NCBI RefSeq assembly: GCF_028748065.1
Contig: NZ_CP118166.1
Location: 3,239,501-3,303,500 of the forward strand
Source of the DNA: Hyphococcus flavus
GTDB taxonomy: Bacteria > Pseudomonadota > Alphaproteobacteria > Caulobacterales > Parvularculaceae
Length of the DNA stretch: 64,000 nt
Direction: 5' to 3'
Shown: positions 30,821 to 41,165 of the stretch, piece after piece
Numbering within the stretch: the stretch's first letter is position 1
Layout: each line of letters begins with the position of its first letter
The notes under the pieces: generated by a model
Databases searched by the model: none
Seen by the model: only the letters and a program-made list of their open reading frames with translations
What the model was told of the DNA's origin: nothing
Program-made: the position numbers and the translations under genes

Positions 30821-30840
30821 CGCCGCCCGTATGGGCGGCG
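30821..30840 (-). terminator. Possible terminator of rpmF
   Basis: A perfect 8-bp GC stem (30821-30828 with 30833-30840) with a 4-nt loop lies 27 nt past the rpmF stop. On the minus strand it is followed by TTTGCATTT, a modest T-tract. Confidence 0.6.
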
Positions 30841-30866
30841 CAGTCAAAAATGTAACCTATCCGGTT

Positions 30867-31049
30867 TTAGTCGTCCTGAGGCTCGATGACCTGACGGCCG
30901 CGGTATTTGCCGGTTTTCAGGTCGATATGATGCGGCCGACGCAACTCGCCTGAATCCTTGTCTTCAATATACGTTTCACCCGCCAAACGGTCATGGCTAC
31001 GCCGCATGCCGCGTTTCGCTGGCGTCACTTTCCTCTTGGGAACAGCCAT
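30867..31049 (-). CDS. rpmF: 50S ribosomal protein L32
   Basis: 60 residues, [20 protein letters not shown] at the start and [19 protein letters not shown] at the end, the standard alphaproteobacterial L32 lacking zinc cysteines. ATG 31049 is the conserved start; the TTG two codons earlier is not needed. The transcript probably starts near 31229 from a TATAAT box, giving a leader of about 180 nt that opens with a GGAA-loop hairpin (31209-31226). Confidence 0.97.
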   Translation of the reverse strand: MAVPKRKVTPAKRGMRRSHDRLAGETYIEDKDSGELRRPHHIDLKTGKYRGRQVIEPQDD

Positions 31050-31235
31050 TTTCAAACCTCAAAATCGGGGCCAGCGCACCAAGCGCAGGCAGATCAACAC
31101 GAAGCCCGGTCGTCTAAGACAGGACGCCAGGCAATGCAAGAGCCTCACGGCCGATTTTGGGCTAAATCCAACATTACTCGAAAGCCCGCATTTGCAGGTT
31201 TCCCTTTCAACGGATGGAAATCCGTTAAGTCTATG

Positions 31236-31241
31236 ATTATA
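31236..31241 (-). promoter_or_regulatory. Candidate -10 box for rpmF
   Basis: A perfect TATAAT on the minus strand, with no strong -35 (best is an AATTTA-like hexamer 16-17 bp upstream). A hairpin AACGGAT-GGAA-ATCCGTT (31209-31226) would lie just downstream of the predicted RNA start. Confidence 0.45.
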
Positions 31242-31274
31242 AGGCCTGACTGGGGTTAAATTGGGGTTCGACCT

Positions 31275-31712
31275 TTGCGCACATCTGTTGATCTGCTGAT
31301 GCTGGCCTGTTGCGCCACTCTACTTGCCGTTAGCTCTGCCAACGCTGAAGACCTGACTGGACCTGCACATCACAAGGTCTCTGTTGTGGCCTTAGACCCG
31401 TTCGTCGACCTTATGGCTGCGGATTTTTACGAAGATCGCTTGCGTTTGTCACAATCGCGACGAATTGAGGCTGAAACGGCGCGCCAGTATCTGGCTCTAT
31501 CCTCTAGGGATCGCGCCAGGTTTCGAAATGCCCGCAAAGAGCTGTGGCGCAAAATGAGCAAGGCTGAAAAAGCCACGCTGCGCAACGCTAAGCTACCTCA
31601 GTTTACTAACCTTACCGAGGCGCAGAAGCAGCCCTTCCGGGAAATCGCCTCACGGGAGCTGGGCGCGGCAACCCTGTTGCCCGTGCTACCCAGCCAAGAA
31701 GACGAAATCTGA
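31275..31712 (+). CDS. Small exported hypothetical protein
   Basis: 145 residues starting at TTG 31275. The first 24 residues form a signal peptide (LLMLACCATLLAVSSANA), so it is exported. The mature part is helical and basic: ETARQYLALSSRDRARFRNAR and LWRKMSKAEKATLRNAKLP, a pattern seen in small periplasmic proteins with repeated S/T-x-x-x-R turns. I recognise no family. It is convergent with the SEL1-like gene, five bases apart. Confidence 0.6.
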   Translation: MRTSVDLLMLACCATLLAVSSANAEDLTGPAHHKVSVVALDPFVDLMAADFYEDRLRLSQSRRIEAETARQYLALSSRDRARFRNARKELWRKMSKAEKATLRNAKLPQFTNLTEAQKQPFREIASRELGAATLLPVLPSQEDEI

Positions 31713-31717
31713 AAGCT

Positions 31718-32002
31718 TTAGGCTTGCGGACGCGCCTTGTGCGTCGCGAGATATTCGCGCGCCAGTTTTTGCGCTTCGGCAACCTCTTCCGGCGTCATCT
31801 CATTCGCCAGTTCTGCACGATACGCGCGCGCTTCAAGATTGCCTTGCATCGCTGCAAGATTAAACCACTTATGCGCAGTGATCAGGTCAAACTCACCTGT
31901 CTCACCACCAGTCGACGCTTCCAGCCCCAGGCGATACATTTCGCTGTCATTCAAAAACGGCTCGACTGCATCAAGCGCGTCCAAATCCATTGCAATGGTC
32001 AT
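31718..32002 (-). CDS. SEL1-repeat-like small protein
   Basis: 94 residues from ATG 32002 (AAGGGG site). Contains MYRLGLEASTGGETGEFDLI and AHKWFNLAAMQGNLEARAYR, matching a single SEL1/TPR-like repeat, and ends in a charged helix EVAEAQKLAREYLATH. No signal peptide, so cytoplasmic. Such single-repeat proteins are common in alphaproteobacteria and their role is not known. Confidence 0.75.
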   Translation of the reverse strand: MTIAMDLDALDAVEPFLNDSEMYRLGLEASTGGETGEFDLITAHKWFNLAAMQGNLEARAYRAELANEMTPEEVAEAQKLAREYLATHKARPQA

Positions 32003-32169
32003 GATGCGACCCCTTATTTCATCCCCGCCACGCACCCACGCGTGCGGATTAACCATGACAAGGATGAAAGGGGTCTGACTAAAATCCCGTTAATGCAGGA
32101 TTAGTGAATCATTTACGCATTGGAAATGTTCTGTTAAGTATTGCTGCTTTTTATCCGTATAATGATAAA

Positions 32170-32205
32170 TTAAAAGCGCGCCATGACATCATCGCGCGCT
32201 TTTAA
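32170..32205 (-). terminator. Terminator of the DUF6491 gene pair
   Basis: A 12-bp stem (32170-32181 with 32194-32205; the outer part A/T, the inner part GCGCG) lies 12 nt past the last DUF6491 gene. On the minus strand the 3' arm ends in TTTTAATTTAT. It could also work from the other direction. Confidence 0.75.
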
Positions 32206-32216
32206 AATAATAGCTT

Positions 32217-32642
32217 TTAGTCGTTTGTATTTTCTATTTTTGAGAGCTTCTCAAAATCGCCAATGCTGCAACTCCCCATCTGCCGGCCGGATGTATCCAT
32301 GACTTGGATAATGTCGCCACGGCACATTTTTGAAAGCAGTGAGCGAAGCGTATAACGCTGCCACCTGGCGAGGCCGATGCAACGTCCGTTCAACTCATTA
32401 AGGTACATGTCGCCCCCGGCCGCCTCGATCAAAAGCGTATAATCATCAGGCGCGTCCGTGTTTCTAATTTGACGCAGTTGCAGGCAGGAAACCACATCGC
32501 CTGTCCGTTCGTATTGCGTAAGCGTTTCCTGCGCCCTTTCGCTTTCACGGCTTAGCAGCAATGCGCTTGCGCTCGACGCCATAACCAAGCATGCCGCACC
32601 CGCAGCGGAAAGACGCACGATCTGTTTTCTAAAAGTTTTCAT
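32217..32642 (-). CDS. DUF6491-type exported protein (paralog 1)
   Basis: 141 residues with an N-terminal signal peptide (to about residue 28, ASA). The mature part has the pattern CLQLRQIRNTDAPDDYTLLI, then YLNELNGRCIGL, LLSKMCRGDIIQV and MGSCSIGDFEKL, with four spaced cysteines as in DUF6491 proteins. Function unknown; probably periplasmic. Tandem with a paralog 44 bp upstream; the two share the order of cysteines and the NE-x-x-GRC motif. Confidence 0.75.
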   Translation of the reverse strand: MKTFRKQIVRLSAAGAACLVMASSASALLLSRESERAQETLTQYERTGDVVSCLQLRQIRNTDAPDDYTLLIEAAGGDMYLNELNGRCIGLARWQRYTLRSLLSKMCRGDIIQVMDTSGRQMGSCSIGDFEKLSKIENTND

Positions 32643-32686
32643 TGCAGTTCTCCATTAAACGCAAGCATTCGGCGACACAGCCACCG

Positions 32687-33097
32687 CTACTGCTCTGATT
32701 TTCGCCGCAGTTCTTGAAAGTCGCTCAACCCGCACGATCCGCCAAATATTCCACTCGTATTGCCTACGACTGAAATGATCTGATTGCGGCATAGTTGACC
32801 GGTTGAGGTTGTGTACTGAATTCGGTTTGCAGAGCGTGACGCTCCGTAACATCTTCCCGAAACCTCATTCAGGTAGTAGCGGCCGCCAGTTCCACTGATG
32901 AGGAAATGCTTGTCGTCAAGCGGTGTAATTGATCGAATTTGGGTTGTACTCAGACAGTTTCTCGACTCACCCGTCAGCTCGAATTGCGCCAAACGTTTTG
33001 CCGCACGTTCAGACATGGAAGCCTCGTCTGAGCTCGCGGTGGCGCAACCACATACAGCGAAGATAGTCGCTAGACCTGATATCGTCAGCTTTTTCAT
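32687..33097 (-). CDS. DUF6491-type lipoprotein (paralog 2)
   Basis: 136 residues. Lipobox-like AVCGCA near residue 18 marks it as a probable lipoprotein, unlike its neighbour. The body repeats the same pattern: CLSTTQIRSITPLDDKHFLI, YYLNEVSGRCYGA, GQLCRNQIISVV and GGSCGLSDFQEL. It looks like one half of a tandem duplication that gave one lipid-anchored and one soluble form. Function unknown. Confidence 0.75.
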   Translation of the reverse strand: MKKLTISGLATIFAVCGCATASSDEASMSERAAKRLAQFELTGESRNCLSTTQIRSITPLDDKHFLISGTGGRYYLNEVSGRCYGASRSANRIQYTTSTGQLCRNQIISVVGNTSGIFGGSCGLSDFQELRRKSEQ

Positions 33098-33216
33098 AAC
33101 CTGCTCTCAGAGCGCCCCAGCCCGTTTGCGATTACGATGCTACGCTTACTCTGTGAGTAATAGCATGAAAACACTGCCGATTTCAGGTCAAACCCTTCAA
33201 ATCTTCGAGAGCGTTA

Positions 33217-34254
33217 TTACAGCTGATATCCCGGCGTCGATCTGGATATTTCGACTTCTTCGTCATTCATATCCGCCTCTATGTCACCGAATAACGGGGT
33301 TGAGAGATACCGTTCGCCCGTATCCGGCAGCATGGCAAGAATCGTCGTCCCGGCCGGAGCCGATTGGGCGATTTCCATAGCGCCGGCAAAAGTCGAACCA
33401 CCAGAAATGCCCGTGAAGATGCCTTCACGCCGCGCTAACTCTTGCGACCATTTCATACCGTCAGCAGGTGAGGTTTTTACAACCTGATTGATCACGCCGG
33501 CATCAACCGCTTCAGACGTGATTTTCGGAATAAAGTCCGGGCTCCAGCCCTGAATCGGGTGCGGCGTCCAAGCTGGGTGTGATGCTGACGGGCTGCCATC
33601 GGCATTGCGGTCCTGCTTCGCGCCGCTTGAAAGCATGGCTGCATCAGGCGGCTCGCAAACAATTATCTTTGTTTCGGGGCTTTCTTTTTTGAGGACGCGA
33701 GACACGCCGGTGAGCGTACCCCCAGTGCCAAACCCGGTCACCCAGTAGTCAAGTTTTTCGCCTTTGAAATCTTCAATAATTTCACGCGCCGTCGTACGTT
33801 CATGCATGTCAGGATTGGCTTCATTCTCAAACTGACGGGTCAGAAACCAGCCGTTCTTTTCTGCAAGTTCTTTCGCTTTCCCCACCATGCCGGTGCCTTT
33901 TTTGGGTGCGGGCGTCAGAATCACTTTCGCACCTAAAAAGCGCATGAGTTTACGCCGTTCGACGGAAAAACTTTCCGCCATGGTCACGACAAGCGGATAG
34001 CCCTTTGCCGCGCACACCATGGCGAGGCCAATCCCCGTATTGCCCGAGGTCGCCTCAACGACAGTTTGCCCGGGCTTCAGATCACCCGATTTCTCCGCCG
34101 CTTCGATAACACCGAGCGCAAGCCGGTCCTTTACTGACCCCAGCGGGTTAAACGCCTCGAATTTCACGTACATATTGACGCCTTCGGGCGCCAGACGATT
34201 GATACGGATCACTGGCGTATTGCCGACAGTGCCGAGAATTGAATCATGTTTCAT
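33217..34254 (-). CDS. cysK: Cysteine synthase (O-acetylserine sulfhydrylase)
   Basis: PLP enzyme making cysteine from O-acetylserine and sulphide. 345 residues. The PLP lysine is K42 in NPLGSVKDRLAL; TSGNTGIGLAMV binds the substrate carboxylate; GTGGTLTGVSRVLK binds the PLP phosphate. An insertion of about 25 residues (SSGAKQDRNADGSPSASHP) after EPPDAAMLS makes it longer than CysK of E. coli, as in a subset of proteobacterial enzymes. An 8-bp inverted repeat (34299-34306/34313-34320) lies 45 bp before the start. Confidence 0.95.
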   Translation of the reverse strand: MKHDSILGTVGNTPVIRINRLAPEGVNMYVKFEAFNPLGSVKDRLALGVIEAAEKSGDLKPGQTVVEATSGNTGIGLAMVCAAKGYPLVVTMAESFSVERRKLMRFLGAKVILTPAPKKGTGMVGKAKELAEKNGWFLTRQFENEANPDMHERTTAREIIEDFKGEKLDYWVTGFGTGGTLTGVSRVLKKESPETKIIVCEPPDAAMLSSGAKQDRNADGSPSASHPAWTPHPIQGWSPDFIPKITSEAVDAGVINQVVKTSPADGMKWSQELARREGIFTGISGGSTFAGAMEIAQSAPAGTTILAMLPDTGERYLSTPLFGDIEADMNDEEVEISRSTPGYQL

Positions 34255-34425
34255 GGGTTTCTCCTATTCATGTAGCGGCGTCATTAGCTTATGGCCGATG
34301 ACGGGCAGTGACGCCCGTCACATCTAGGTGCGTAACGGGCATCATCAACTGACGCGAAGAGCGGACCATATCCACAACTTCGGAAGCTAAGCTGCACGGA
34401 ACAGATTCACAGGCAATATAAGAGC

Positions 34426-35844
34426 CTACTCAACTCCATCGCCCGCCAGTTCTTTCAAAACGATATACCAGTGATTAAGGCCCGCGTAGAATTGATCCAC
34501 CGCCAGACGTTCATTCAACCCATGGGCAAATTGATCACTCGCTTTACCCCATGCGCCAGAGATCGCGACCGTGTCGTAACCCTTTGTGCGGTAATGCATG
34601 CCATCAGTGCCGCCCGACGCCATATAAGGTATGATCGGAACATCAATGCCGCGCGCGGCCAACGCAGACGTGACTGCCGCCAGCACATCCGGCCGGACTT
34701 TTGATTCAGGGCTTTCGGTGACATCCGTCTTCAATTCAAACTGGATATTGTCATTATCGACAATCTCTTTCAGCTTTTGTTCCGTGGCGGCCGCGCCAAC
34801 GCCGGGAAAAATCCGGCAATTCACAGTTGCCGTCGCCGATTGCGGCAACGCGTTTTCAGCATGCCCGCCCCGCAACATTGTCGCCACGCATGTTGTTCCT
34901 GTGGTCCCCACCGTCTCGGGCTGCGATCTCAAGATTTTTATGGCTTTTTTATCTTTCGGGTTTTCCGCAAAGGCGATCATGGCCTCGCCCACTTCGCCCG
35001 GCGTCACTTGTCCTGCGGCTCCAAAGTAAGCAAGCGTCAACTCACTCGCCTGTACCGGAAACTTGTACGCTTCAATTTTCCGGAGCGCATCAGCAAGCTC
35101 ATAAATAGCGTTGTCATCGCGAGGACGCGACGAATGCCCGCCAGGGTTTGTCACTGTCAGTTCAAACGTTGCATAGGTTTTTTCCGCCCCTTGCACGCCG
35201 TAATATAAAGGCGAACCGTCGGGAGCCAGCGCGCCGCCGCCCGCATCGCTATTGAGCACGAATTCAGGGTCAATGTTCTCGGCTACGAATTCCGCCTGCG
35301 CTCTGGTAGAAATCATCCCGGTTTCCTCATCACCCGAAAAGGCGATGATCAGATCGCGGCTCGGCGTCCATCCTTCCTTTTTCAAACGGATGAATGTCGC
35401 AACGAGATTTGTAATACCGTATTTGTTGTCCGTTGTCCCACGTCCGAAGAAATACCCGTCTTCTTCGGTTAACGTGAATGGCGAACGCTCCCAATCCTCT
35501 GGCAGCGCATCGACGACGTCCATATGGCCCAAAAGAACTATAGGTTTTTTTGCAGCGTCAGAATCGGAGCGATAATAAACCATCAATCCTTGCGTGTGCT
35601 CTCCGTCGCTATCGTAGTCTGTAACTTCGATATCTTGATCGGAAAAACCGGCTGCCTTCAGCTCCCCCGTGAGATAGTCGACCATGGCTGGCACCTGCTC
35701 ATGACCTTTCGCTGTCCGGAACGAAATGACGGTCTCATATATGTCCCGCGCCATTTGTTCGTGTTCGGAAAGGTCACGCGACATACCAGGCGTCGACGCC
35801 AAAGACATCGCAGCAGATGCAAACAAAACTGTTCTGAAATTCAT
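34426..35844 (-). CDS. Exported M20-family metallopeptidase
   Basis: 472 residues from ATG 35844 (GAGGGG site), with a signal peptide in the first 22 residues. Zinc-binding blocks of the M20 family are visible: LLGHMDVVDALP, FFGRGTTDNKYG with the bridging Asp, SGDEETGMIS with the catalytic Glu pair, and a dimerisation domain from NPGGHSSRPRDDNA. It is probably a periplasmic carboxypeptidase or dipeptidase. Located upstream of cysK on the same strand with 171 bp between them. Confidence 0.93.
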   Translation of the reverse strand: MNFRTVLFASAAMSLASTPGMSRDLSEHEQMARDIYETVISFRTAKGHEQVPAMVDYLTGELKAAGFSDQDIEVTDYDSDGEHTQGLMVYYRSDSDAAKKPIVLLGHMDVVDALPEDWERSPFTLTEEDGYFFGRGTTDNKYGITNLVATFIRLKKEGWTPSRDLIIAFSGDEETGMISTRAQAEFVAENIDPEFVLNSDAGGGALAPDGSPLYYGVQGAEKTYATFELTVTNPGGHSSRPRDDNAIYELADALRKIEAYKFPVQASELTLAYFGAAGQVTPGEVGEAMIAFAENPKDKKAIKILRSQPETVGTTGTTCVATMLRGGHAENALPQSATATVNCRIFPGVGAAATEQKLKEIVDNDNIQFELKTDVTESPESKVRPDVLAAVTSALAARGIDVPIIPYMASGGTDGMHYRTKGYDTVAISGAWGKASDQFAHGLNERLAVDQFYAGLNHWYIVLKELAGDGVE

Positions 35845-35991
35845 CAAATAGCCCCTCTAGCAAGATTTCAATCCAGTGCAAGCGAAGGGCAGATTAACGA
35901 GTTTTGCGTGAATGTCAGGCGCAAACAACGTTTTCCACAAGCTATTCAGCTGGCGTGAAAATGAGAATAGCAGGGCTGATGGACGAATCGC

Positions 35992-37494
35992 TTACTCAAC
36001 GCCCAGTTTCTTTTTCAAAATCTCGTTGACCGCCTGCGGGTTCGCCTTGCCGCCGGAGGCTTTCATCACCTGACCGACGAACCAGCCCATGGTTTTGGGC
36101 TTTTCTTTCACCTGCTCAACCTGTTTCGGGTTAGCGACCATGATCTCGTCGATAATTTTCTCGATAGCGCCAGTATCGGTTACCTGTTTAAGACCGCGCT
36201 TTTCGACGATATCAGAAGGCGCGCCTGTTTCTTCGCCCTCGAAAATCATAGCGAAGACGTCCTTGGCGATCTTGCCGGAAATCGTCCCGTCCTTGATCAG
36301 GCCGATCAGCTCGCCAAGCTGCGCTGCGGACACAGGCGTTTCTTCGATTGTCTTGTCAGCTTTATTGAGCGCCCCAAAAAGATCGCCCGTCACCCAGTTG
36401 GCGGCGAGTTTGCCGTCGCCACATTTGGCGACCTCTTCGAAGTAAGATGCACTGGCCTTGTCAGCCGCGAGCACTGAGGCATCATAGGAAGATAGCCCGT
36501 AGTCTTTCATGAAGCGGTGCTTTTTGGCGTCCGGCAACTCCGGCAGGCTTGCCCTGATTTCCTCAACCCACGCCTGATCGAATTCGAGCGGCAAAAGATC
36601 CGGGTCCGGAAAATAGCGATAATCATGCGCGTCTTCTTTCGAACGCATGGTGCGTGTTGTTCCAGATTTCACATCAAACAGACGCGTTTCCTGATCGATC
36701 TCGCCGCCGCCTTCCAGGACTTCGATCTGACGGCGCGCCTCATAGTCGATGACCTGTTTCACGTAACGGATCGAATTGACGTTCTTGGTTTCCGTTCTTG
36801 TGCCGAGATGGCTGAAATCGCCGGTCTCCTGAAACTTTTTGTAGCTTCCCGCGCGGCAGACGGAGACGTTGACGTCGGCGCGCATCGAACCCTCTTCCAT
36901 ATTGCCATCGCAGGTGCCCAGATAGCGCACGATAGACCGCAGCTTTGAAAAGTACGCCGCACCCTCCTCCGCTGATCGCATATGCGGTTTGGAAACAATC
37001 TCCATCAGCGCCACGCCTGAGCGATTAAGGTCCACATAGGACTCTTTCGGTGCTAGATCGTGGATCGACTTGCCGGCGTCCTGCTCAAGATGCAGGCGCT
37101 CGATACCTACGTTGATCGTCTCGCCCCCATCGAGTTCAACCTCGATCACGCCCTCGCCGACAATCGGGTCTTTGTACTGTGATATCTGATACCCCTGCGG
37201 CAAGTCGGGATAGAAATAATTCTTCCGGTCGAAGCGCGACCAGGTGTTGATCTTGGCATTGAGGCCAAGGCCCGTCCGGATTGCCTGTTCCACGCAATAT
37301 TTATTGATGACTGGCAGCATTCCAGGCATGGCGGCGTCGACAAGACTGACATTCTCATTGGGTCCAGCCCCGTATTCTGCCGAGGCCCCGGAAAACAGCT
37401 TCGACTTGGACGAGACCTGCGCATGGACCTCAAGCCCCACCACGACCTCCCAGTCGCCGGTTGACCCTTGCAGCAATTTTGTAGTTTCACTCAT
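35992..37494 (-). CDS. gatB: Asp/Glu-tRNA(Asn/Gln) amidotransferase subunit B
   Basis: 500 residues. GatB activates and binds mischarged Glu-tRNA(Gln) or Asp-tRNA(Asn) for amidation. It begins [20 protein letters not shown], with [11 protein letters not shown] and [15 protein letters not shown] in the body and a C-terminal YqeY-like tail ([20 protein letters not shown]). gatA and gatC lie 2 kb away on the same strand, separated by a hydrolase gene and a plus-strand desaturase gene, so the gatCAB set is split. Confidence 0.98.
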   Translation of the reverse strand: MSETTKLLQGSTGDWEVVVGLEVHAQVSSKSKLFSGASAEYGAGPNENVSLVDAAMPGMLPVINKYCVEQAIRTGLGLNAKINTWSRFDRKNYFYPDLPQGYQISQYKDPIVGEGVIEVELDGGETINVGIERLHLEQDAGKSIHDLAPKESYVDLNRSGVALMEIVSKPHMRSAEEGAAYFSKLRSIVRYLGTCDGNMEEGSMRADVNVSVCRAGSYKKFQETGDFSHLGTRTETKNVNSIRYVKQVIDYEARRQIEVLEGGGEIDQETRLFDVKSGTTRTMRSKEDAHDYRYFPDPDLLPLEFDQAWVEEIRASLPELPDAKKHRFMKDYGLSSYDASVLAADKASASYFEEVAKCGDGKLAANWVTGDLFGALNKADKTIEETPVSAAQLGELIGLIKDGTISGKIAKDVFAMIFEGEETGAPSDIVEKRGLKQVTDTGAIEKIIDEIMVANPKQVEQVKEKPKTMGWFVGQVMKASGGKANPQAVNEILKKKLGVE

Positions 37495-37517
37495 GGTGTT
37501 CGCCTCGTCATCGGAAT

Positions 37518-38300
37518 TCAGGCGGTTTTGCCCGCGCTTTGCGCTGCTTGCAACCCGCTTTCCGCCCGCTCAATCACCCGCTGCACAGCGCGGTGCACGC
37601 GCCGGGGATATTGTCCTTCGAGGTAATGGGTGCCGCCGGGAACAATCTCCAGCGCGCCCACGCTTTCAGGGAGCGCGCCCATCAGCGTTTCAGCGTTGGA
37701 GCGCGGCACGAGCGCATCAAAATCGCCATGCATGACCTCGACTGGCGCCTTCAGTGATTTCAGACGTTCCATAAGCGGCCCGATCTGCGCGCGCCGCCCG
37801 GCAATTTCCGCCCGAACCTTTTGCCAACGGTTTGGCACATAGGATTCGATGCCGCTTTCGCCGCCAAGTTGTTCCAGCTTCAAGGCGTAATCATGGGGCT
37901 CATCAATCAGCGCCGCAACCGTCACGACTCCCAAAATCTGACCGGGAAAATCGAGCGCAGCTTTCAGCGCCAGCTCCCCGCCATAAGAAACGCCCATGGT
38001 CACGATCTTTTTGTCGCCGAATTCACCGCCCGGCAGGAAGGGTCTAATGGCCGCCACCTGTTCGTCAAAATCAGTGATCGGGTCCTCGTGCCCCCTGCCA
38101 AAACCTGGCCGCGTCAAGACTACAACATCGAGCCCATGAGGAGCGACGCGCAAGAACCGCTGATAAATAAACTTGTTGCTCGGCGTTCCCGTAAACACAA
38201 ACAGCCGCCAGTCGCCATTGGCTTGCAAATGATAGGCGTCCGTATCAATCGGCGTTTTTAGCGGCGCTGTGTAAGTGATTTCGCGATATCGGCCGAACAT
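37518..38300 (-). CDS. Alpha/beta-fold hydrolase
   Basis: 260 residues from ATG 38300 (AGGGG site); the frame is open back to 38477 but that part overlaps the divergent desaturase gene. Nucleophile Ser in [14 protein letters not shown], a [12 protein letters not shown] acid loop and [11 protein letters not shown] as the histidine region make a complete triad. Early [13 protein letters not shown] resembles the oxyanion and cap region of esterase-like enzymes. Substrate unknown. It lies 23 nt ahead of gatB and may be co-transcribed. Confidence 0.8.
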   Translation of the reverse strand: MFGRYREITYTAPLKTPIDTDAYHLQANGDWRLFVFTGTPSNKFIYQRFLRVAPHGLDVVVLTRPGFGRGHEDPITDFDEQVAAIRPFLPGGEFGDKKIVTMGVSYGGELALKAALDFPGQILGVVTVAALIDEPHDYALKLEQLGGESGIESYVPNRWQKVRAEIAGRRAQIGPLMERLKSLKAPVEVMHGDFDALVPRSNAETLMGALPESVGALEIVPGGTHYLEGQYPRRVHRAVQRVIERAESGLQAAQSAGKTA

Positions 38301-38451
38301 ACCCCAACCCCTGATTACCCACTCGGCGAAAAAGTTAACGTAGCCAATCGGTTGGCTGCTGGCGAGATGGGAGCGAAAATTGTGTCGCCGCTCCTGACCT
38401 GATAGGATTGAGGCACTGGGGAGAATAAAAGAATACGCGAGGTTACGCCCA

Positions 38452-39357
38452 GTGTCTGCAGAACGCATTGAGACCATGAGGGATTTGAAAATCCACGCAC
38501 GGACGGAAACGAAAGGTTTCCAGTGGCCGACGCTTGCCTTTTCCTATCTTGTCATCAGCATGACCCTCGCCGGCATCTGGGCCGGCGTGACGGGCCTCGT
38601 TCCGCTGTGGGCCGCGATGATCTGGAATTCATTCTGGATGGCGCAAGGCTATACCGCCGCTCATGAATGCGCCCACCGCAACCTCAACGGCAAGCACCGG
38701 CGCCTAAACTGGCTGAATGATTTCTTCGGCATCGCCGGATTTTCATTCACGCTCCATTCCTACACCGTGCATTGCCACGTCCATCGCCTGCACCACGCAC
38801 ACACGAACGACCCGGAGCGCGACACCGACGCCTGGGTATCAGATGCCCCGAACCTGCCTTCGGCGATCTTCCGCTCCCTGATGTTTTATTTTCATACAAA
38901 TTATTTTATCTTCAAGATTTTCCCACTGGTCCGCGACAAACGAAAATTTATCATGCGCGCCGCGCTAGAAACGGCTTTTCCATTCGCTATTATTATTACG
39001 TTTGCAGCAATGGGCTATTGGCGCGAAGTGCTGATGCTTTCGGTCATCCCGACTATTCTGGCTTTCGCGCTGGTCAGCTTTTTCATCGACTGGATTCCGC
39101 ATCACGTGGAAGACAAGTCCGACGTGATGAAACAGACGCTGATCCAGAAACCGTCAAAAAGCTTACGCGGTAAGTTTTTCTCGTGGATCTATGGCTTTCA
39201 CAATTACCATCTGATCCATCATCTCGTTCCGAGCATTCCATGGTACGCGCAGGAGCGCACGTTCGAAAAAGCGGAAACGTTTTTAAGAGCAAACGGCGCG
39301 CGGATCAGGGAAGCAGACGAGGCGTTTACGCCCACCACTCAGCAGGTCGCTTCGTAG
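38452..39357 (+). CDS. Membrane fatty acid desaturase/hydroxylase family protein
   Basis: 301 residues from GTG 38452 (GAGG site; ATG 38476 is an alternative). The three histidine boxes of the di-iron membrane desaturase family are present: HECAHR (71-76), HRLHHAH (111-117) and HNYHLIHHL (250-258), with hydrophobic segments around residues 28-60 and 170-215. It introduces a double bond or hydroxyl group into a lipid or carotenoid-type substrate; which one is not clear. Its 3' end overlaps the convergent gatA by 32 nt. Confidence 0.87.
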   Translation: MSAERIETMRDLKIHARTETKGFQWPTLAFSYLVISMTLAGIWAGVTGLVPLWAAMIWNSFWMAQGYTAAHECAHRNLNGKHRRLNWLNDFFGIAGFSFTLHSYTVHCHVHRLHHAHTNDPERDTDAWVSDAPNLPSAIFRSLMFYFHTNYFIFKIFPLVRDKRKFIMRAALETAFPFAIIITFAAMGYWREVLMLSVIPTILAFALVSFFIDWIPHHVEDKSDVMKQTLIQKPSKSLRGKFFSWIYGFHNYHLIHHLVPSIPWYAQERTFEKAETFLRANGARIREADEAFTPTTQQVAS

Positions 39358-40804
39358 CGCCCGCAGCCTGCTCAATAGCATACATGCCTTTGAACATGGT
39401 TTCTTCGTCAAACGGACGCGCGAGAAGCTGCAAGCCCAGCGGCAGTCCCTGTTTGTCGTAGCCCGCCGGCACTGATGCACCCGGCAGACCAGCCAGATTG
39501 CCCGTCACCGTGAAGACGTCATTCAGGTACATCTGCACGGGATCATCTGACTTCTCGCCAAGCGCAAACGCCGCTGAAGGCGTGGACGGCGTCAGGATGA
39601 GATCGACTTTTGAGAACGCGTCTGTGAATTCGTCGAAGATTTTCTTTCGCACTTTCTGCGCGCGCAAGTAATAGGCGTCGTAATAGCCCGCAGACAGCAC
39701 GTATGTGCCGATCAGGATGCGGCGCTTTACCTCGTCTCCGAACCCTTCGGCGCGGGTGTTTTCATACATCGACAAAATGTCGGTGTAATCTTTGGCGCGG
39801 TGACCGTATTTGACGCCGTCATAGCGCGCGAGGTTCGACGAAGCCTCCGCCGGCGCAACAATATAATAAACCGGCAGCGCGTATTTGGTCATGGGCAGCG
39901 AGATATCGACAATCTCGCAGCCGGCGTCTTTCATCCAGTCGATGCCTTGCGCCCAGAGTTTTTCGATTTCCTCGGGCATGCCGTCGAGGCGGTATTCCTT
40001 CGGCACGCCGATCTTCATGCCTTTAAGCGATTGGCCCAGCACCGCTTCATAATCCGGGACCGGACGATTGATACAGGTTGAATCTTTCGGGTCAGGCCCG
40101 GCCATGGACTTCAGCATGACCGCCGCATCGCGCACATCCTGCGCCACCGGTCCCGCCTGATCGAGTGATGATGCGAACGCGACAATGCCCCAGCGTGAAA
40201 CGCGGCCGTAAGTCGGTTTAACACCGACGGTATTGGTCAAAGACGCCGGCTGGCGGATCGAGCCGCCCGTATCGGTCGCTGTAGCCGCGGCGCAAAGGCG
40301 CGCCGCCACGGCTGCAGACGAGCCGCCTGAGGAACCACCGGGCGTCAGAGCTGTATCGTCGCCCTCGCGCCGCCACGGGTTGATAACATTGCCGTAAAAG
40401 CTTGTTTCGTTCGACGAGCCCATGGCGAACTCGTCGAGATTGAGTTTGCCAAGACAGACCGCGCCGTCACGCCACAGATTGCTCGTCACTGTCGATTCAT
40501 AGCGCGGGGTGAAGCCATCAAGAATATGCGAAGCGGCAGTCGTCAACACTCCCTCGGTACAAAAGAGATCCTTGATGCCGAGCGGCACGCCCTCAAGGTC
40601 GCCGCCCTCGCCTTTGGCGAGTTTCGTATCGGAAGCCTTCGCCATGTCGCGGGCTTTGTCCGCCGTGGTTGTGATGAACGCGTTCAGCGGTTTTGCTTTT
40701 TCGATCCGCGCAAGATAGGCGTCCGTCGCCTCGAGCGAAGTCGTTTCTTTTTTCTTCAACGCGTCGCGAAGCTGGGCGAGGGTAAGATCGGCGGGATTTG
40801 TCAT
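39326..40804 (-). CDS. gatA: Asp/Glu-tRNA(Asn/Gln) amidotransferase subunit A
   Basis: 492 residues. Hydrolyses glutamine and channels ammonia to GatB. The amidase signature shows the Ser-cisSer-Lys triad: Lys in [11 protein letters not shown], and [15 protein letters not shown] with [11 protein letters not shown]. Full length. The start overlaps the gatC stop (TAATG), so GatC and GatA are coupled. The 3' end overlaps the convergent desaturase gene. Confidence 0.98.
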   Translation of the reverse strand: MTNPADLTLAQLRDALKKKETTSLEATDAYLARIEKAKPLNAFITTTADKARDMAKASDTKLAKGEGGDLEGVPLGIKDLFCTEGVLTTAASHILDGFTPRYESTVTSNLWRDGAVCLGKLNLDEFAMGSSNETSFYGNVINPWRREGDDTALTPGGSSGGSSAAVAARLCAAATATDTGGSIRQPASLTNTVGVKPTYGRVSRWGIVAFASSLDQAGPVAQDVRDAAVMLKSMAGPDPKDSTCINRPVPDYEAVLGQSLKGMKIGVPKEYRLDGMPEEIEKLWAQGIDWMKDAGCEIVDISLPMTKYALPVYYIVAPAEASSNLARYDGVKYGHRAKDYTDILSMYENTRAEGFGDEVKRRILIGTYVLSAGYYDAYYLRAQKVRKKIFDEFTDAFSKVDLILTPSTPSAAFALGEKSDDPVQMYLNDVFTVTGNLAGLPGASVPAGYDKQGLPLGLQLLARPFDEETMFKGMYAIEQAAGATKRPAEWWA

Positions 40805-41103
40805 TATTCCACCACCTTCGGCACGACGAAGAAGTGGTCTTCGGTCTTGGGCGCGTTAGCGACGACGTTATCCGGCTGACCGCCGCCGGTGGGGCCGTCC
40901 TGGCAAACGTCCTCGCGCATGGGCAACGTCACATCGACGGTGGAGGCCATGGCCTCAACGCCCTCGACATCAACTTCGTTCAATTGCTCGATCCAGTCGA
41001 GAATGCCGGAGATTTCTTTCGCCAACGGCTCGAGCCGTTCTTCCGGCTCTGCGATCCGCGCGAGGTGCGCCACCTTGCGCACTGTGTCCTTATCAATCGA
41101 CAT
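40804..41103 (-). CDS. gatC: Asp/Glu-tRNA(Asn/Gln) amidotransferase subunit C
   Basis: 99 residues from ATG 41103 (AGGGA site); the upstream extension to 41148 is not family-like. Typical Gat[17 protein letters not shown], then [24 protein letters not shown], and a C-terminal FFVVPKVVE. GatC wraps around and stabilises GatA-GatB. Coupled to gatA by TAATG. Confidence 0.97.
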   Translation of the reverse strand: MSIDKDTVRKVAHLARIAEPEERLEPLAKEISGILDWIEQLNEVDVEGVEAMASTVDVTLPMREDVCQDGPTGGGQPDNVVANAPKTEDHFFVVPKVVE

Positions 41104-41165
41104 GGAGAATCCCTGAAATCTGAAGTCCCGCTGGACTATCAACGCCATCCCAAAGGCGCAAGCCT

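Noticed and set aside
34299-34320. Terminator between the M20 peptidase and cysK
   Set aside because: The 8-bp stem is clear but no T-tract follows on the minus strand; it may be an operator or chance palindrome.
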